A DNA stretch of 64,000 nucleotides from Micromonospora sp. NBC_00389 (GTDB lineage Bacteria > Actinomycetota > Actinomycetes > Mycobacteriales > Micromonosporaceae), in NCBI RefSeq assembly GCF_036059255.1, contig NZ_CP107947.1, positions 2,232,001 through 2,296,000 of the forward strand, read 5' to 3'. The translations under genes were made by a program, and so were the position numbers. This document shows, piece after piece, positions 40,211 through 49,448 of the stretch. Position 1 is the first letter of the stretch. Each line of letters opens with the position of its first letter. The notes under the pieces were generated by a model. The model saw nothing but the letters and a program-made list of their open reading frames with translations, searched no databases and was not told the DNA's origin.

Positions 40211-41923
40211 TTATATCCAGCGACCGTCCAGCCACATCCGGGACAGCCAGTCCGAGTACGGAATCACCTGGCCCACGAAGATCGGATAGAAGTACGCGAA
40301 GCAGAGCGCCACCAGCAGCACGTACGCCCCGGCCGCGATGCTGCCCACCAGCCGGCGTTCGTAGCCCGGGTCACCGGGGACCAGCGGGGCCACCGCACCG
40401 ACGTCACCCCCGGCCGGGGCGATCAGCGCGCCCAGCACGTACACCACGGCCAGGACCATGAAGGGCAGCGCCGGAGCGGTGTAGAACGAGAACATCGTCC
40501 GGCCATCGAGAGCGAACACGAACCAGGGCAGCAGGCCCGCCGCCACGCTGAGCAGGATCGCGCCGGCCCGCCAGTCCCGGCGGGCCACGCCCAGCCAGGT
40601 CAGCGCCACCAGGGCGGGCAGGAACGACCACCAGAGCAGCGGGGTGCCGAGCAGCAGGATCTCGGAGGCGCAGCTCGGCGCGCCGCAGGCGCCGTCGCCG
40701 GAGTAGTGGAACGCGACCGGACGGCCGAGCAGCAGCCACTGCCACGGCCACGACTGGTACTTGTGCGGGTCGTCCAGCCCGGTGTGGAAGCCGTACGCCG
40801 CGCGGTGGTACTCGAAGAGGTTGATCAGCGGGCCGATCACCGGGGTGTCACTGAGCGGGGCGTTCGGGTAGGACGACGCGAGCCGGTAGTAGCCGTCGTC
40901 GCTGAGCAGCCAGCCCGACCAGGTGGCGATGTAGGTGCCCACCATGAGCACGCCGGCCAGCACCAGCCAGGGCAGCTCGTCGAGCAGGGTGTCCCGCCAG
41001 GGCCGGCGGACCCCTGCCGAGCGGCGGACGCCGACCTCCCAGAAAAGCACCAGCAGCGCGAAGACCGGCACGAAGTACAGCGCGCTCCACTTCACCGCGC
41101 AGGCGCAGCCGAGCAGCACCCCGGCGGCGAGCCGCCACCACGGCCAGGTGCGCCAGCCGGTCGGCGGTCGGCCGGCGCGGCCCCGCTGGGTCGGGTCGAG
41201 CCCGTCGTCCAGGGCCCGCGCCCAGCGCCGACGGCGGGCGTCCCGGTCGAGCACCAGCGCGCCGAACGCCGCCAGCACGAAGAAGAGCAGGAAGATGTCG
41301 AGCAGCGCCGCGCGGGACAACACCAGGTGGAAGCCGTCCAGGGCGAGCAGCAGGCCAGCCGCGCAGCCCAGCACCGTCGAACGGAACATCCGCCGGCCGA
41401 TGCGGACCAGCAGCAGCACCGACAGGGTGCCGACCACGGCCGCCGAGAACCGCCAGCCGAACTCCGGCGCGGTGGTGAACAGGTGCCCGGGGACGGAGAC
41501 CTTCGACTCGGCGTCCTGGTAGCCGAAGGCCCACTCGCCGAGGCCGATCAGCCACTTGCCCAGCGGCGGGTGCACCACGTACGACGGGGCGTTGTCCTTG
41601 TAGTTCCACTCGACGCCGCGGCTGATCAGCCCGTAGGCGTCCTTGGCGTAGTACGTTTCGTCGAAGATCTTGCCCTTCGGACCGGACAGGCCGACGAAGC
41701 GCAGGATCGCCGCGATGGCCACCACCACGGCGGTGGCCAGCCACGAGAACCGGTCCAGTCGGGTATCGACGGTGGTGAACCCACGCCGGACCACGCCGGT
41801 CACCCCGGTCCCGGCGACGCTGGGCGCCGCTGCTGTCTGGTCGGGGCGGTGCTCGCCTGCGGTCACTTCGACCGTCTTTGCCGGGTCGGCGCTCCGGCTC
41901 TGCGCTGTCGACGCACTCGTCAC
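40211..41923 (-). CDS. Dolichyl-phosphate-mannose--protein mannosyltransferase (PMT, GT39)
   Basis: 570 residues, about ten membrane helices. The first extracytoplasmic loop has the catalytic Asp-Glu in KIFDETYYAKDAYGLISRG; further PMT features are YVVHPPLGKWLIGLGEWAFG, DGFHLVLSRAALLDIFLLFF and SWPWQWLLLGRPVAFHYS. Transfers mannose from polyprenyl phosphate to Ser/Thr of exported proteins, as Rv1002c does. The GTG at 41923 is preferred: TACGAT (minus strand, 41930-41935) ends six bases upstream, no Shine-Dalgarno (leaderless). Divergent from rsmI, as in mycobacteria. On its own strand it reads into the strong hairpin at 40140-40176. Confidence 0.9.
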   Translation of the reverse strand: MTSASTAQSRSADPAKTVEVTAGEHRPDQTAAAPSVAGTGVTGVVRRGFTTVDTRLDRFSWLATAVVVAIAAILRFVGLSGPKGKIFDETYYAKDAYGLISRGVEWNYKDNAPSYVVHPPLGKWLIGLGEWAFGYQDAESKVSVPGHLFTTAPEFGWRFSAAVVGTLSVLLLVRIGRRMFRSTVLGCAAGLLLALDGFHLVLSRAALLDIFLLFFVLAAFGALVLDRDARRRRWARALDDGLDPTQRGRAGRPPTGWRTWPWWRLAAGVLLGCACAVKWSALYFVPVFALLVLFWEVGVRRSAGVRRPWRDTLLDELPWLVLAGVLMVGTYIATWSGWLLSDDGYYRLASSYPNAPLSDTPVIGPLINLFEYHRAAYGFHTGLDDPHKYQSWPWQWLLLGRPVAFHYSGDGACGAPSCASEILLLGTPLLWWSFLPALVALTWLGVARRDWRAGAILLSVAAGLLPWFVFALDGRTMFSFYTAPALPFMVLAVVYVLGALIAPAGGDVGAVAPLVPGDPGYERRLVGSIAAGAYVLLVALCFAYFYPIFVGQVIPYSDWLSRMWLDGRWI

Positions 41924-42007
41924 CCGGCGATCGTAGGCTGCCAACGTGTCCTGTGGCGCCCGTCGTCCCCGATACCGGTATCCGCTGTCAATGAAGGAGA
42001 CGATCCC

Positions 42008-42856
42008 GTGGGTGAAATGTCCGAAGCTGGGCGCCTGATCCTGCTCGGTGCCCCGCTCGGCAACCCCGCCGACGCCTCGGCCCGGTTCCGGGAGGTGCTG
42101 ACCAGCGCCGACGTGGTGGCCGCCGAGGACACCCGGCGGCTCACCCGGCTGGCCCGCGACCTCGACATCACCGTCGGCGGCCGGATCGTCTCCTACTTCG
42201 AGGGCAACGAGGAGCGGCGGACCCCCGAGCTGGTCGAGGTCATCCTCGGCGGGTACGTGGTGGCGCTGGTGACCGACGGCGGAATGCCCAGCGTCTCCGA
42301 CCCCGGCTACCGACTGGTCCGGGCCGCACTGGACGCCGGGGCCCCGGTCAGCGTCGCCCCCGGGCCGAGCGCGGTGACCACGGCGTTGGCCGTCTCCGGG
42401 CTGCCCGTCGACCGGTTCTGCTTCGAGGGGTTCCTGCCCCGTACCCCCGGGGCCCGCCGGTCGCGGCTGCGCGCCCTCGCCGCCGAGGAGCGCACCCTCG
42501 TCTTCTTCGAGGCGCCGCACCGGATCGGCGCGGCGCTCACCGACCTGGCCGAGACGTTCGGCGCGGACCGGCCGGCCGCGGTCTGCCGCGAGCTCACGAA
42601 GACCTACGAGGAGGTGCTCCGTCGCCCGCTCGGCGAGCTGGCCCGGTGGGCCGCCGAGGGGGATCCGCGCGGGGAGATCACCCTCGTCGTGGCCGGGGCG
42701 CCGGTGACGGCCCCGGAACGGCCCGACGACGACACCCTGCGCGCGGCCGTCGCCGAGCGGGAGGCGGCCGGCCGGTCCCGCCGCGACGCCATCACCGAGG
42801 TCGCCACCGAGTACGCGCTGCGCCGCCGCGACGTCTACACGATCGTGCACAGCTGA
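42008..42856 (+). CDS. rsmI: 16S rRNA (cytidine(1402)-2'-O)-methyltransferase
   Basis: 282 residues from the GTG at 42008, with GGAG eight bases upstream; an ATG nine bases later has poorer spacing. SAM-dependent tetrapyrrole-methylase fold: LILLGAPLGNPADASARFRE (LxPTPLGN-type), VVAAEDTRRLTRLARDL, VALVTDGGMPSVSDPGYRLV, and PGPSAVTTALAVSGLP. Methylates the ribose of C1402 in the decoding centre together with RsmH. Full length. Confidence 0.93.
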   Translation: MGEMSEAGRLILLGAPLGNPADASARFREVLTSADVVAAEDTRRLTRLARDLDITVGGRIVSYFEGNEERRTPELVEVILGGYVVALVTDGGMPSVSDPGYRLVRAALDAGAPVSVAPGPSAVTTALAVSGLPVDRFCFEGFLPRTPGARRSRLRALAAEERTLVFFEAPHRIGAALTDLAETFGADRPAAVCRELTKTYEEVLRRPLGELARWAAEGDPRGEITLVVAGAPVTAPERPDDDTLRAAVAEREAAGRSRRDAITEVATEYALRRRDVYTIVHS

Positions 42857-42890
42857 CCCCCACTCCCGCCGCGCCGGCCCCGAGGCGTGT

Positions 42891-44096
42891 TCACCAGGCG
42901 GCGACCAGGAAGCCGAGGGTGATCAGGGCCGGGCCGGCGATCGCGGCGCTCACCGCCCAGCGGCGGTTCCGCCGGCCGGCCAGCCGGGTCGACCCGGTCC
43001 ACCGGGTGATGCCGGCCGCGCAGGCGAGGATCACCAACAGGCCGGGCACCCAGCGCAGGTGCCGGCCCATGCCGGTGTCGGCGTACGCGGTGCCGCCGTC
43101 CGGGCCGGCCATCCTCGCTGGCAGAGCCGTCCCCGGAGCGTTCTTCCCGGCGGGCACCCCGGTGACCCGTACCCCGTGTGCCAGGAACCGCCCGTCGTCG
43201 GCCATGAAGATCCCCCGGCAACGCTGGGTGAGCTCGCCGCCGGTGCACTTGTCGATCACCACCGTGCCGACCCGGGCATGACCGACCGCGAGCCAGAACG
43301 GGCCGGCGCTGACCCAGGCGAAGAAGGCCGTGACCAGGCTCAGCAGCACCAGCGCGGCGAGCCCGGGCAGCGGGTCCGGCGGTGGGGCGGTACGGGCCCC
43401 CGCCCGGCGCCACGCCACGCCGGAGCCGCGGTCCCGTTCCGGCGCGGGGTCCTCCCGGACGGGGGTGCCGTCCCAGTGGACCTGTTCGATCGGCGCCCAG
43501 ACGGCGCCGTCGTCGATCCGGCGGGCGCCCCGGTGCCAGCGGCTCAGCTGCCGGACCGGCACCCGGCGTGGCACCGCGTCCACCGGCGCCCCGGTGGTCG
43601 GCTCCACTTCGACGACCCCTGCCGCGGGCTCCCCACCGCCGGACGGTGAGCCGTCCGTCGAGCCCGACGGGGTGGGGCGGGCCGGGCTGGGTGCCGGTGC
43701 CGCCGGAGCGGGACGGGCCGGGGTGGGTGCCGGCGCGGCCGGCGCCGGACGGGCCGGGGTGGCGGCGAGCCCCGCCGCGTCGTCCCGCCTAGGCGTGGCC
43801 GCCCGCCCTGCCGGCGTGGGCCGCTGCCGGCCCGGCCGATCGGCGGCGGGGGCGGAGCCGGGTGCCGGCGCGGCGCCCGATCGGGGGTTGGGGCCAGGTC
43901 GTGGGGCGACGGCTGGTCGGGGAGTGGCGTCGTCCGGGGCACGGTTCGCGTCTTCCCCGGGCACCGGCCGGGGTTGGGGCGCGACCGACGCGCCCCGCGA
44001 CCCGCCAGCTCCGGGGCTCGGGTCGTCGTCGACCGCGGGACCGGTGGGACGGTCGTCGTGATCCCGGGCCGCTCGTCTGCCAGTCACGTCGTTCAT
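42891..44096 (-). CDS. Pro/Ala-rich membrane protein of unknown function
   Basis: 401 residues from the ATG at 44096. Residues 1-200 are low-complexity (repeats of [10 protein letters not shown]), presumably cytoplasmic and disordered. A folded segment with [20 protein letters not shown] follows, then two membrane helices (about 245-268, 330-350) around an extracytoplasmic loop with two cysteines ([20 protein letters not shown]), and a last helix at the C-terminus. It occupies the place of Rv1004c between rsmI and metG. No family recognised; probably an envelope protein. Confidence 0.68.
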   Translation of the reverse strand: MNDVTGRRAARDHDDRPTGPAVDDDPSPGAGGSRGASVAPQPRPVPGEDANRAPDDATPRPAVAPRPGPNPRSGAAPAPGSAPAADRPGRQRPTPAGRAATPRRDDAAGLAATPARPAPAAPAPTPARPAPAAPAPSPARPTPSGSTDGSPSGGGEPAAGVVEVEPTTGAPVDAVPRRVPVRQLSRWHRGARRIDDGAVWAPIEQVHWDGTPVREDPAPERDRGSGVAWRRAGARTAPPPDPLPGLAALVLLSLVTAFFAWVSAGPFWLAVGHARVGTVVIDKCTGGELTQRCRGIFMADDGRFLAHGVRVTGVPAGKNAPGTALPARMAGPDGGTAYADTGMGRHLRWVPGLLVILACAAGITRWTGSTRLAGRRNRRWAVSAAIAGPALITLGFLVAAW

Positions 44097-44245
44097 TGCA
44101 CACCGGTCCACGAGGAGGATCGGGCAGCTCAGCCGCGTGTCGGCGACAAATCGGACCAATGGACGGGGTGGTCGGCACGGTCCGCCGCCCCGGCACCCCC
44201 TATTGGTTCGCGGTCGCACCGGACGGGTCACTAGGCTTGCTGCTC

Positions 44246-46048
44246 ATGAGTCACGTTCTCGCGGCAGTGGCCTGGCCGTACGCCAACGGCCCCCGCCACA
44301 TCGGCCACGTCTCCGGTTTCGGCGTTCCCTCCGACGTCTTCGCCCGGTACATGCGGATGGCCGGCCACGACGTGCTCATGGTCTCGGGCACCGACGAGCA
44401 CGGCACCCCGATCCAGGTGCAGGCCGACGCCGACGGGGTGACCCCGCGCGAGCTGGCCGACCGGTACAACCGGGTGATCGTGGAGGACCTGCACGGTCTC
44501 GGGCTCACCTACGACCTGTTCACCCGCACCACCACCCGCAACCACTACGCGGTGGTGCAGGAGTTGTTCGAGGGGATGTACCGCAACGGCTACATCGTGC
44601 CGAAGACCACCATGGGCGCGATCTCCCCGTCCACCGGGCGCACCCTGCCCGACCGGTACATCGAGGGCACCTGCCCGATCTGCGGGTACGACAGCGCCCG
44701 TGGCGACCAGTGCGACAACTGCGGCAACCAGCTCGACCCGATCGACCTGATCAACCCGAAGTCGCGGATCAACGGGGAGACCCCGAAGTTCGTCGAGACC
44801 GAGCACTTCTTCCTGGACCTGCCCGCCCTGGCCGACGTGCTGCGGCAGTGGCTGGACACCCGGGAGGGGTGGCGGCCGAACGTGCTGCGGTTCTCCCGCA
44901 ACCTGCTCGACGACCTCCAGCCCCGGGCGATCACCCGGGACCTGGAGTGGGGCGTACCGATCCCGCTGGACGGCTGGCGGGACCGGCCGGACAAGCGGAT
45001 CTACGTCTGGTTCGACGCCGTGATCGGCTACCTGTCCGCCTCGATCGAGTGGGCCCGCCGCTCGGGCGACCCGGAGGCCTGGCGCCGGTGGTGGTCCACC
45101 GACGGCGAGGGCAAGGACGCCCGGTCGTACTACTTCATGGGCAAGGACAACATCGTCTTCCACTCGGTGATCTGGCCGGCGCTGCTCTCCGGCTACTCCG
45201 GTGAGGGCTCCCGCGACGGTGAGCCGGGCGAGTTGGGCCGGCTCAACCTGCCCACCGAGGTGGTCTCCAGCGAGTACCTGACCATGGAGGGCCGGAAGTT
45301 CTCCTCGTCCCGCAAGGTGGTCATCTACGTCCGGGACTTCCTGGAGCGCTACGACGCCGACGCGCTGCGCTACTTCATCGCCGCCGCCGGCCCGGAGAGC
45401 AACGACACCGACTTCACCTGGGCCGAGTTCCTCCGCCGCAACAACGACGAACTGGTCGCCGGCTGGGGCAACCTGGTCAACCGGTCCGTCTCGATGGCGG
45501 CGAAGAACTTCGGCGCCATCCCGTCAGTCGACGCGGCCGGGCTCACCGAGGCCGACGAGGCGCTGCTCGCGGTGGCCCGGGCCGGCTTCACCACGGTCGG
45601 CGACCTGATCGGCCGGCACCGGCAGAAGCAGGCGATCGGTGAGGCCATGAGGGTGGTCGCCGAGGCCAACCGTTACCTCTCCGAGCAGGCGCCGTGGAAG
45701 CTCAAGGACGAGGCGGACAAGCCCCGGATGGGCACCATCCTGCACGTCGCCCTCCAGGTGGTCAGCGACGCCAACACGCTGCTCACCCCGTTCCTGCCGC
45801 ACTCCGCGCAGCAGGTGCACGAGCTGCTCGGCGGCACCGGCGTGCACGCGCCGATGCCGGTCATCGAGCAGGTCGACGACCTGGACGGCGGGCCGGCGTA
45901 CCCGGTGCTGACCGGGGACTACACGGTCGGCGCGCGCTGGGAGTCGGTGCCGCTGGAGTCGGGGCGGCCGCTGGCCGCGCCGAAGCCGGTGTTCCGCAAG
46001 CTCGACCCGTCGATCGTCGACGAGGAGCTGGCCCGGCTGGCCGGCTGA
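44246..46048 (+). CDS. metG: Methionine--tRNA ligase
   Basis: 600 residues. Class I signature HIGH is [11 protein letters not shown] (about 17-27) and KMSKS is replaced by the mycobacterial/actinobacterial KFSSSRK (about 351-357). The four-cysteine zinc knuckle ([18 protein letters not shown]) is present, and there is no C-terminal tRNA-binding appendix, so it is the MetG1-type short enzyme. The ATG follows a TAGGCT -10 box (44232-44237) at eight bases without a Shine-Dalgarno. Convergent with the next gene, hairpin between. Confidence 0.96.
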   Translation: MSHVLAAVAWPYANGPRHIGHVSGFGVPSDVFARYMRMAGHDVLMVSGTDEHGTPIQVQADADGVTPRELADRYNRVIVEDLHGLGLTYDLFTRTTTRNHYAVVQELFEGMYRNGYIVPKTTMGAISPSTGRTLPDRYIEGTCPICGYDSARGDQCDNCGNQLDPIDLINPKSRINGETPKFVETEHFFLDLPALADVLRQWLDTREGWRPNVLRFSRNLLDDLQPRAITRDLEWGVPIPLDGWRDRPDKRIYVWFDAVIGYLSASIEWARRSGDPEAWRRWWSTDGEGKDARSYYFMGKDNIVFHSVIWPALLSGYSGEGSRDGEPGELGRLNLPTEVVSSEYLTMEGRKFSSSRKVVIYVRDFLERYDADALRYFIAAAGPESNDTDFTWAEFLRRNNDELVAGWGNLVNRSVSMAAKNFGAIPSVDAAGLTEADEALLAVARAGFTTVGDLIGRHRQKQAIGEAMRVVAEANRYLSEQAPWKLKDEADKPRMGTILHVALQVVSDANTLLTPFLPHSAQQVHELLGGTGVHAPMPVIEQVDDLDGGPAYPVLTGDYTVGARWESVPLESGRPLAAPKPVFRKLDPSIVDEELARLAG

Positions 46049-46073
46049 GCGCGACACGGCCGCACGGCTGAGC

Positions 46074-46100
46074 GCGGCCCCGGGGGAATCCCGGGGCCGC
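46074..46100. terminator. Hairpin between metG and the convergent hypothetical gene
   Basis: GCGGCCCCGGG (46074-46084), five-base loop GGAAT, CCCGGGGCCGC (46090-46100): perfect 11-bp stem, no T-tract. Confidence 0.6.
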
Positions 46101-46121
46101 GCCTCGCCTGGACGGCCGGCG

Positions 46122-47369
46122 TCACATCGCGTACCGCGTGTCCATCACCTGGTCGTCGGTCACCTCGGCGCCCGGCGCCCACGCCTCGTAGACGCCGCGA
46201 TCGTGGCACTGCGCCCCGGTGGCGAGCACCGTGTCCGGGTCCGGGAAGCGCAGCCGCAACCGCAGCCAGCCGGCCTCCTCCCGCAGCACCAGGCAGGGCA
46301 CGCCCCGCCACTGCGCGAACCGGAGCCGCCGGGCGACCTGCTCCACCGGGTAGCGGGCCGCCCGGGTCATCGCCAGCACCCGGAACCCGCCGGGCAGATC
46401 GGCCACCGCCTCGTACTCGCTGTCGCCGTGCACGCCGACCAGCTGGGTGGAGCGCAGGGAGTCCCCGGTCGGCACGTACTCCTGGTCCGGGGAGAGACCC
46501 GGCACCGCCGACAGCAGGTGTCGCCACTGCGGGCCCACCATCCGCAGCCAGCCGCGCTGTTCGGCCTGGTAGGTGTAGAGCACAACCTCCACCCCCTCCG
46601 CCGGGTAGGCGAGCAGGGCGGCGTTCGCCGGCATCGGCAGATCGGCGAAGTCCCGGGTGATGAACTCCGGGATGAGCTGGCCGTTGCTAGGCACGAAGCC
46701 CGTGCCCAGCACCGGCGGACCCAGTCGGTCCCGGGGAGCCAGCGCGGTCAGGCCACGGTGCGCCTCGCCCACCGGCACGGCGTAGTCCCCCGGGTCGGCG
46801 GCCCGCCAGCGCAGCGCGTACGCCACGTCCAGGCCGTCCCGCCCGACCTCGCCGTCGGTACGCAGCACCGTGGTCGCCGCTGGTGTGCGCAGGTGCGCCA
46901 CGTCGTGCTCGCGGTAGCAGAAGCCGTGCGGCAGCCACCCCCGCACGTACCCGGCGAGCTGCCGGGGGGAGAGCACCTTCACCATCCGGGTGCCCCGCCG
47001 GATCACCGCCGACGCGCGTGCCGCAGCCAGCATCGGGTCACCCGCCGAGGCCGGCTGCTGGCTGAGCTGTTGCAGCTGCGCCCAACCCCGCTCCCGGTGC
47101 GCAGGCATCATCAGCGGCGTCTCCGGCTCCTCGGCCGGCTCCGTCGCCCCGTGCACCGCGGCCACCTCGGTGACGTGCACGAACCGACGCCACGGCAGGG
47201 CGCTGCCCGGTCGGGGCGCCCACTCGAAGCCCTGCACCTCGTCGGCGCTGAACAGCTCGTACGCGGCGCCCCGGGCGATCTCCTCGGCCGGGTAGACGCC
47301 GCCGCCGAACGCCACGCGCAACCCGGTACGTTCGCTGGCGGCGCCGCTGGACTGGGGGGTGACGCTCAC
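46122..47369 (-). CDS. Conserved hypothetical protein between metG and tatD
   Basis: 415 residues from the GTG at 47369 (GAGG seven bases upstream). No signal peptide, membrane helix or known motif. Three or four similar blocks can be seen: GVYPAEEIARGAAYELFSAD, FCYREHDVAHLRTPA, WLRMVGPQWRHLLSAVPGL and QVARRLRFAQWRGVPCLVLR. Several of them pair a strand with a V(E/D)(V)xLYT or RxW pattern, suggesting internal duplication. It may be a multi-repeat alpha/beta protein related to type VII or toxin-chaperone proteins, but I cannot assign it. Confidence 0.6.
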   Translation of the reverse strand: MSVTPQSSGAASERTGLRVAFGGGVYPAEEIARGAAYELFSADEVQGFEWAPRPGSALPWRRFVHVTEVAAVHGATEPAEEPETPLMMPAHRERGWAQLQQLSQQPASAGDPMLAAARASAVIRRGTRMVKVLSPRQLAGYVRGWLPHGFCYREHDVAHLRTPAATTVLRTDGEVGRDGLDVAYALRWRAADPGDYAVPVGEAHRGLTALAPRDRLGPPVLGTGFVPSNGQLIPEFITRDFADLPMPANAALLAYPAEGVEVVLYTYQAEQRGWLRMVGPQWRHLLSAVPGLSPDQEYVPTGDSLRSTQLVGVHGDSEYEAVADLPGGFRVLAMTRAARYPVEQVARRLRFAQWRGVPCLVLREEAGWLRLRLRFPDPDTVLATGAQCHDRGVYEAWAPGAEVTDDQVMDTRYAM

Positions 47370-47536
47370 ACCGCCACCTCGCACCGCTCGGCAGCGGCGC
47401 GAGACGCCACGCTGCCGCGCCTCATGGTTCGCTCGCTGCGCTCGCTCACGCGGCGACGGTAGAGTCGCGCGGCGTAGTCGAGGTGAACGTCGGGTGGCGG
47501 GCGGATGGACAGCCCCGGTGTGTGATGCTGTCGCTG

Positions 47537-48424
47537 ATGAGCGAGCCCACTGAAACCCGCCGCGAGCGGGCCGCCCGGCGGGCCGGAGAGTTCCCGCCCG
47601 CCCCCGAACCACTGCCCCGGCCGGTGCTGGACAGCCACACCCACCTGGACATCACCGTCAGCGAGGCCGGCGTACCCGGCGGCGGGTCCGCCGATGACCC
47701 GGTCGCCGCGGCGATCGCGCTGGCCACCGACGTCGGGGTGGACCGGCTGGTCCAGGTGGGTGTGGACGTCGCCTCCTCCCGGTGGGGCGCGGACACCGCC
47801 GACCGGCACCCCGCCGTGCTTGCCACGGTGGCGCTGCACCCCAACGAGGCGCCCCGGCTGGCCGACCTCGACGAGGCGCTGCGGGAGATCGAGTCGCTCG
47901 CCGCCCGGGAGCGGGTCAGGGGGATCGGCGAGACCGGGATGGACTTCTTCCGGACCGGCGACGAGGGGCGCGCCGCGCAGGAGGAGAGCTTCCGGGCGCA
48001 CATCGCCATCGCCAAGCGGTACGGCCGGGCGCTGGTCATCCATGACCGGGACGCCCACGCCGACGTGCTGCGGATCCTCGACGACGAGGGGTCCCCGGAC
48101 ACCGTGGTGCTGCACTGCTTCTCCGGTGACGCCGACTTCGCCCGCGAGTGCGTCCGCCGCGGCTACCTGCTCAGCTTCGCCGGCACCGTCACCTTCGGCA
48201 GTGCCACCGCGCTGCGCGAGGCCGCCGCGCTCACCCCCGTGGATCAGATCCTGGTGGAGACCGACGCGCCCTATCTCACCCCGATGCCGCACCGGGGCCG
48301 GCCGAACGCGTCGTACCTGATCCCGCTCACCGTCCGCTCGCTCGCCGCGACCACCGGAACCGACCTGGACGAGCTGTGCGCGGCCATCTCGGCCACCGGC
48401 GACCGGGTCTTCGGCCCGTGGTGA
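47537..48424 (+). CDS. tatD: TatD family metal-dependent hydrolase
   Basis: 295 residues from the ATG at 47537 (ATG at 47525 possible). TIM-barrel hydrolase: [14 protein letters not shown] (HxH metal pair), [28 protein letters not shown] (Glu ligand), [13 protein letters not shown] (His), [13 protein letters not shown] and [20 protein letters not shown] (Asp). 3'-5' DNA/RNA exonuclease or D-aminoacyl-tRNA deacylase-like activity is known for the family. rsmA follows after 43 bases; an rpfB gene, often between these two in actinobacteria, is absent. Confidence 0.92.
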   Translation: MSEPTETRRERAARRAGEFPPAPEPLPRPVLDSHTHLDITVSEAGVPGGGSADDPVAAAIALATDVGVDRLVQVGVDVASSRWGADTADRHPAVLATVALHPNEAPRLADLDEALREIESLAARERVRGIGETGMDFFRTGDEGRAAQEESFRAHIAIAKRYGRALVIHDRDAHADVLRILDDEGSPDTVVLHCFSGDADFARECVRRGYLLSFAGTVTFGSATALREAAALTPVDQILVETDAPYLTPMPHRGRPNASYLIPLTVRSLAATTGTDLDELCAAISATGDRVFGPW

Positions 48425-48467
48425 GCCCGGCCCGACGGTCGGCCCTGCCGCCGCTACGCTCCCAGGC

Positions 48468-49337
48468 ATGACCGGTCTCCTCGGCCCGGCGGAGATCCGG
48501 GAACTCGCCGCCCGGCTGGGCGTCGCGCCCACCAAGAAGCTGGGCCAGAACTTCGTGCACGATCCGAACACCGTGCGCCGGATCGTCACGGCCGCCGGCC
48601 TGACTCCCGATGACGTGGCCCTGGAGGTCGGCCCCGGGCTCGGCTCGCTCACCCTGGGGCTGCTGCCGGTCGCCGGGCACGTGCACGCCGTGGAGATCGA
48701 CCCGGTGCTCGCCGGCGCGCTGCCGGAGACCGTCGCCCGGCACGCCGGGGCGGACGCCGGCCGGCTCACCGTGCATCGCGCCGACGCGCTGCGCATCGAC
48801 GCCGCCGAGCTGGCCGACCCTCCGCCGACCGCGCTGGTGGCGAACCTGCCCTACAACGTGGCCGTGCCGGTGGTGCTGCACCTGCTCGCCGAGCTGCCCA
48901 GCCTGCGGCACGGCCTGGTGATGGTGCAGAAGGAGGTCGCCGACCGGCTGGTCGCCGGTCCCGGCTCCAAGGTGTACGGCATCCCGTCGGTCAAGCTCGC
49001 CTGGTACGCCCAGGCCCGGGGCGCCGGCCGGGTGCCGCCGAACGTGTTCTGGCCGGTGCCCAACGTCGACTCCGGTCTGGTCGCCTTCACCTGCCGTCAA
49101 CCACCCCGCGCCGACGTACCCCGGCAACGGGTCTTCGCCGTGGTGGACGCGGCGTTCGCGCAGCGCCGCAAGACCCTGCGCGCCGCGCTGGCCGGCTGGG
49201 CCGGCGGCGCGGACCGGGCCGCCGCCGCGCTCACCGCCGCCGGCGTCGACCCCGGCGCCCGGGGGGAGTCGCTCACCGTCGAGCAGTTCGCCGCCATCGC
49301 CGCGTCGGCTCCAGTCGGTACGCCGGCCGCGAAGTAG
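48468..49337 (+). CDS. rsmA: 16S rRNA (adenine(1518)-N6/adenine(1519)-N6)-dimethyltransferase
   Basis: 289 residues. KsgA/RsmA motifs: [18 protein letters not shown] (about 23-40), the SAM site [17 protein letters not shown] (about 50-66), catalytic [17 protein letters not shown] (NLPY, about 122-138), and C-terminal [16 protein letters not shown]. Dimethylates two adjacent adenines in helix 45 of 16S rRNA. TACGCT (48455-48460) lies seven bases before the ATG with no Shine-Dalgarno, a leaderless promoter. Its stop codon is part of a further TAGGCT box for the downstream genes. Confidence 0.95.
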   Translation: MTGLLGPAEIRELAARLGVAPTKKLGQNFVHDPNTVRRIVTAAGLTPDDVALEVGPGLGSLTLGLLPVAGHVHAVEIDPVLAGALPETVARHAGADAGRLTVHRADALRIDAAELADPPPTALVANLPYNVAVPVVLHLLAELPSLRHGLVMVQKEVADRLVAGPGSKVYGIPSVKLAWYAQARGAGRVPPNVFWPVPNVDSGLVAFTCRQPPRADVPRQRVFAVVDAAFAQRRKTLRAALAGWAGGADRAAAALTAAGVDPGARGESLTVEQFAAIAASAPVGTPAAK

Positions 49338-49346
49338 GCTGACGCC

Positions 49347-49448
49347 GTGCCCGTCGAGGAGGTCCGGGTGAGTACCGACCACACCGAGGAGCTGATCGTG
49401 GCCAAGCCGTTCGACATTCGCCTGCGCGTGCGGGAGATCGCCCCGTGA
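49347..49448 (+). CDS. Small open frame between rsmA and ispE (leader peptide candidate)
   Basis: 33 codons from the GTG at 49347, or 26 from the GTG at 49368, which has GGAGG six bases upstream. The product ends ELIVAKPFDIRLRVREIAP, slightly basic and without a domain. TAGGCT (49335-49340) is six bases before the first GTG. The stop overlaps the ispE start (GTGA), so its translation would couple to ispE. It could be a regulatory leader or a tiny protein. Confidence 0.38.
   Translation: MPVEEVRVSTDHTEELIVAKPFDIRLRVREIAP

Noticed and set aside
43862..44245. Upstream extension of metG in the same frame
   Set aside because: The extension overlaps the divergent gene and is low-complexity; the ATG at 44246 begins the canonical MetRS N-terminus and follows a -10 box.
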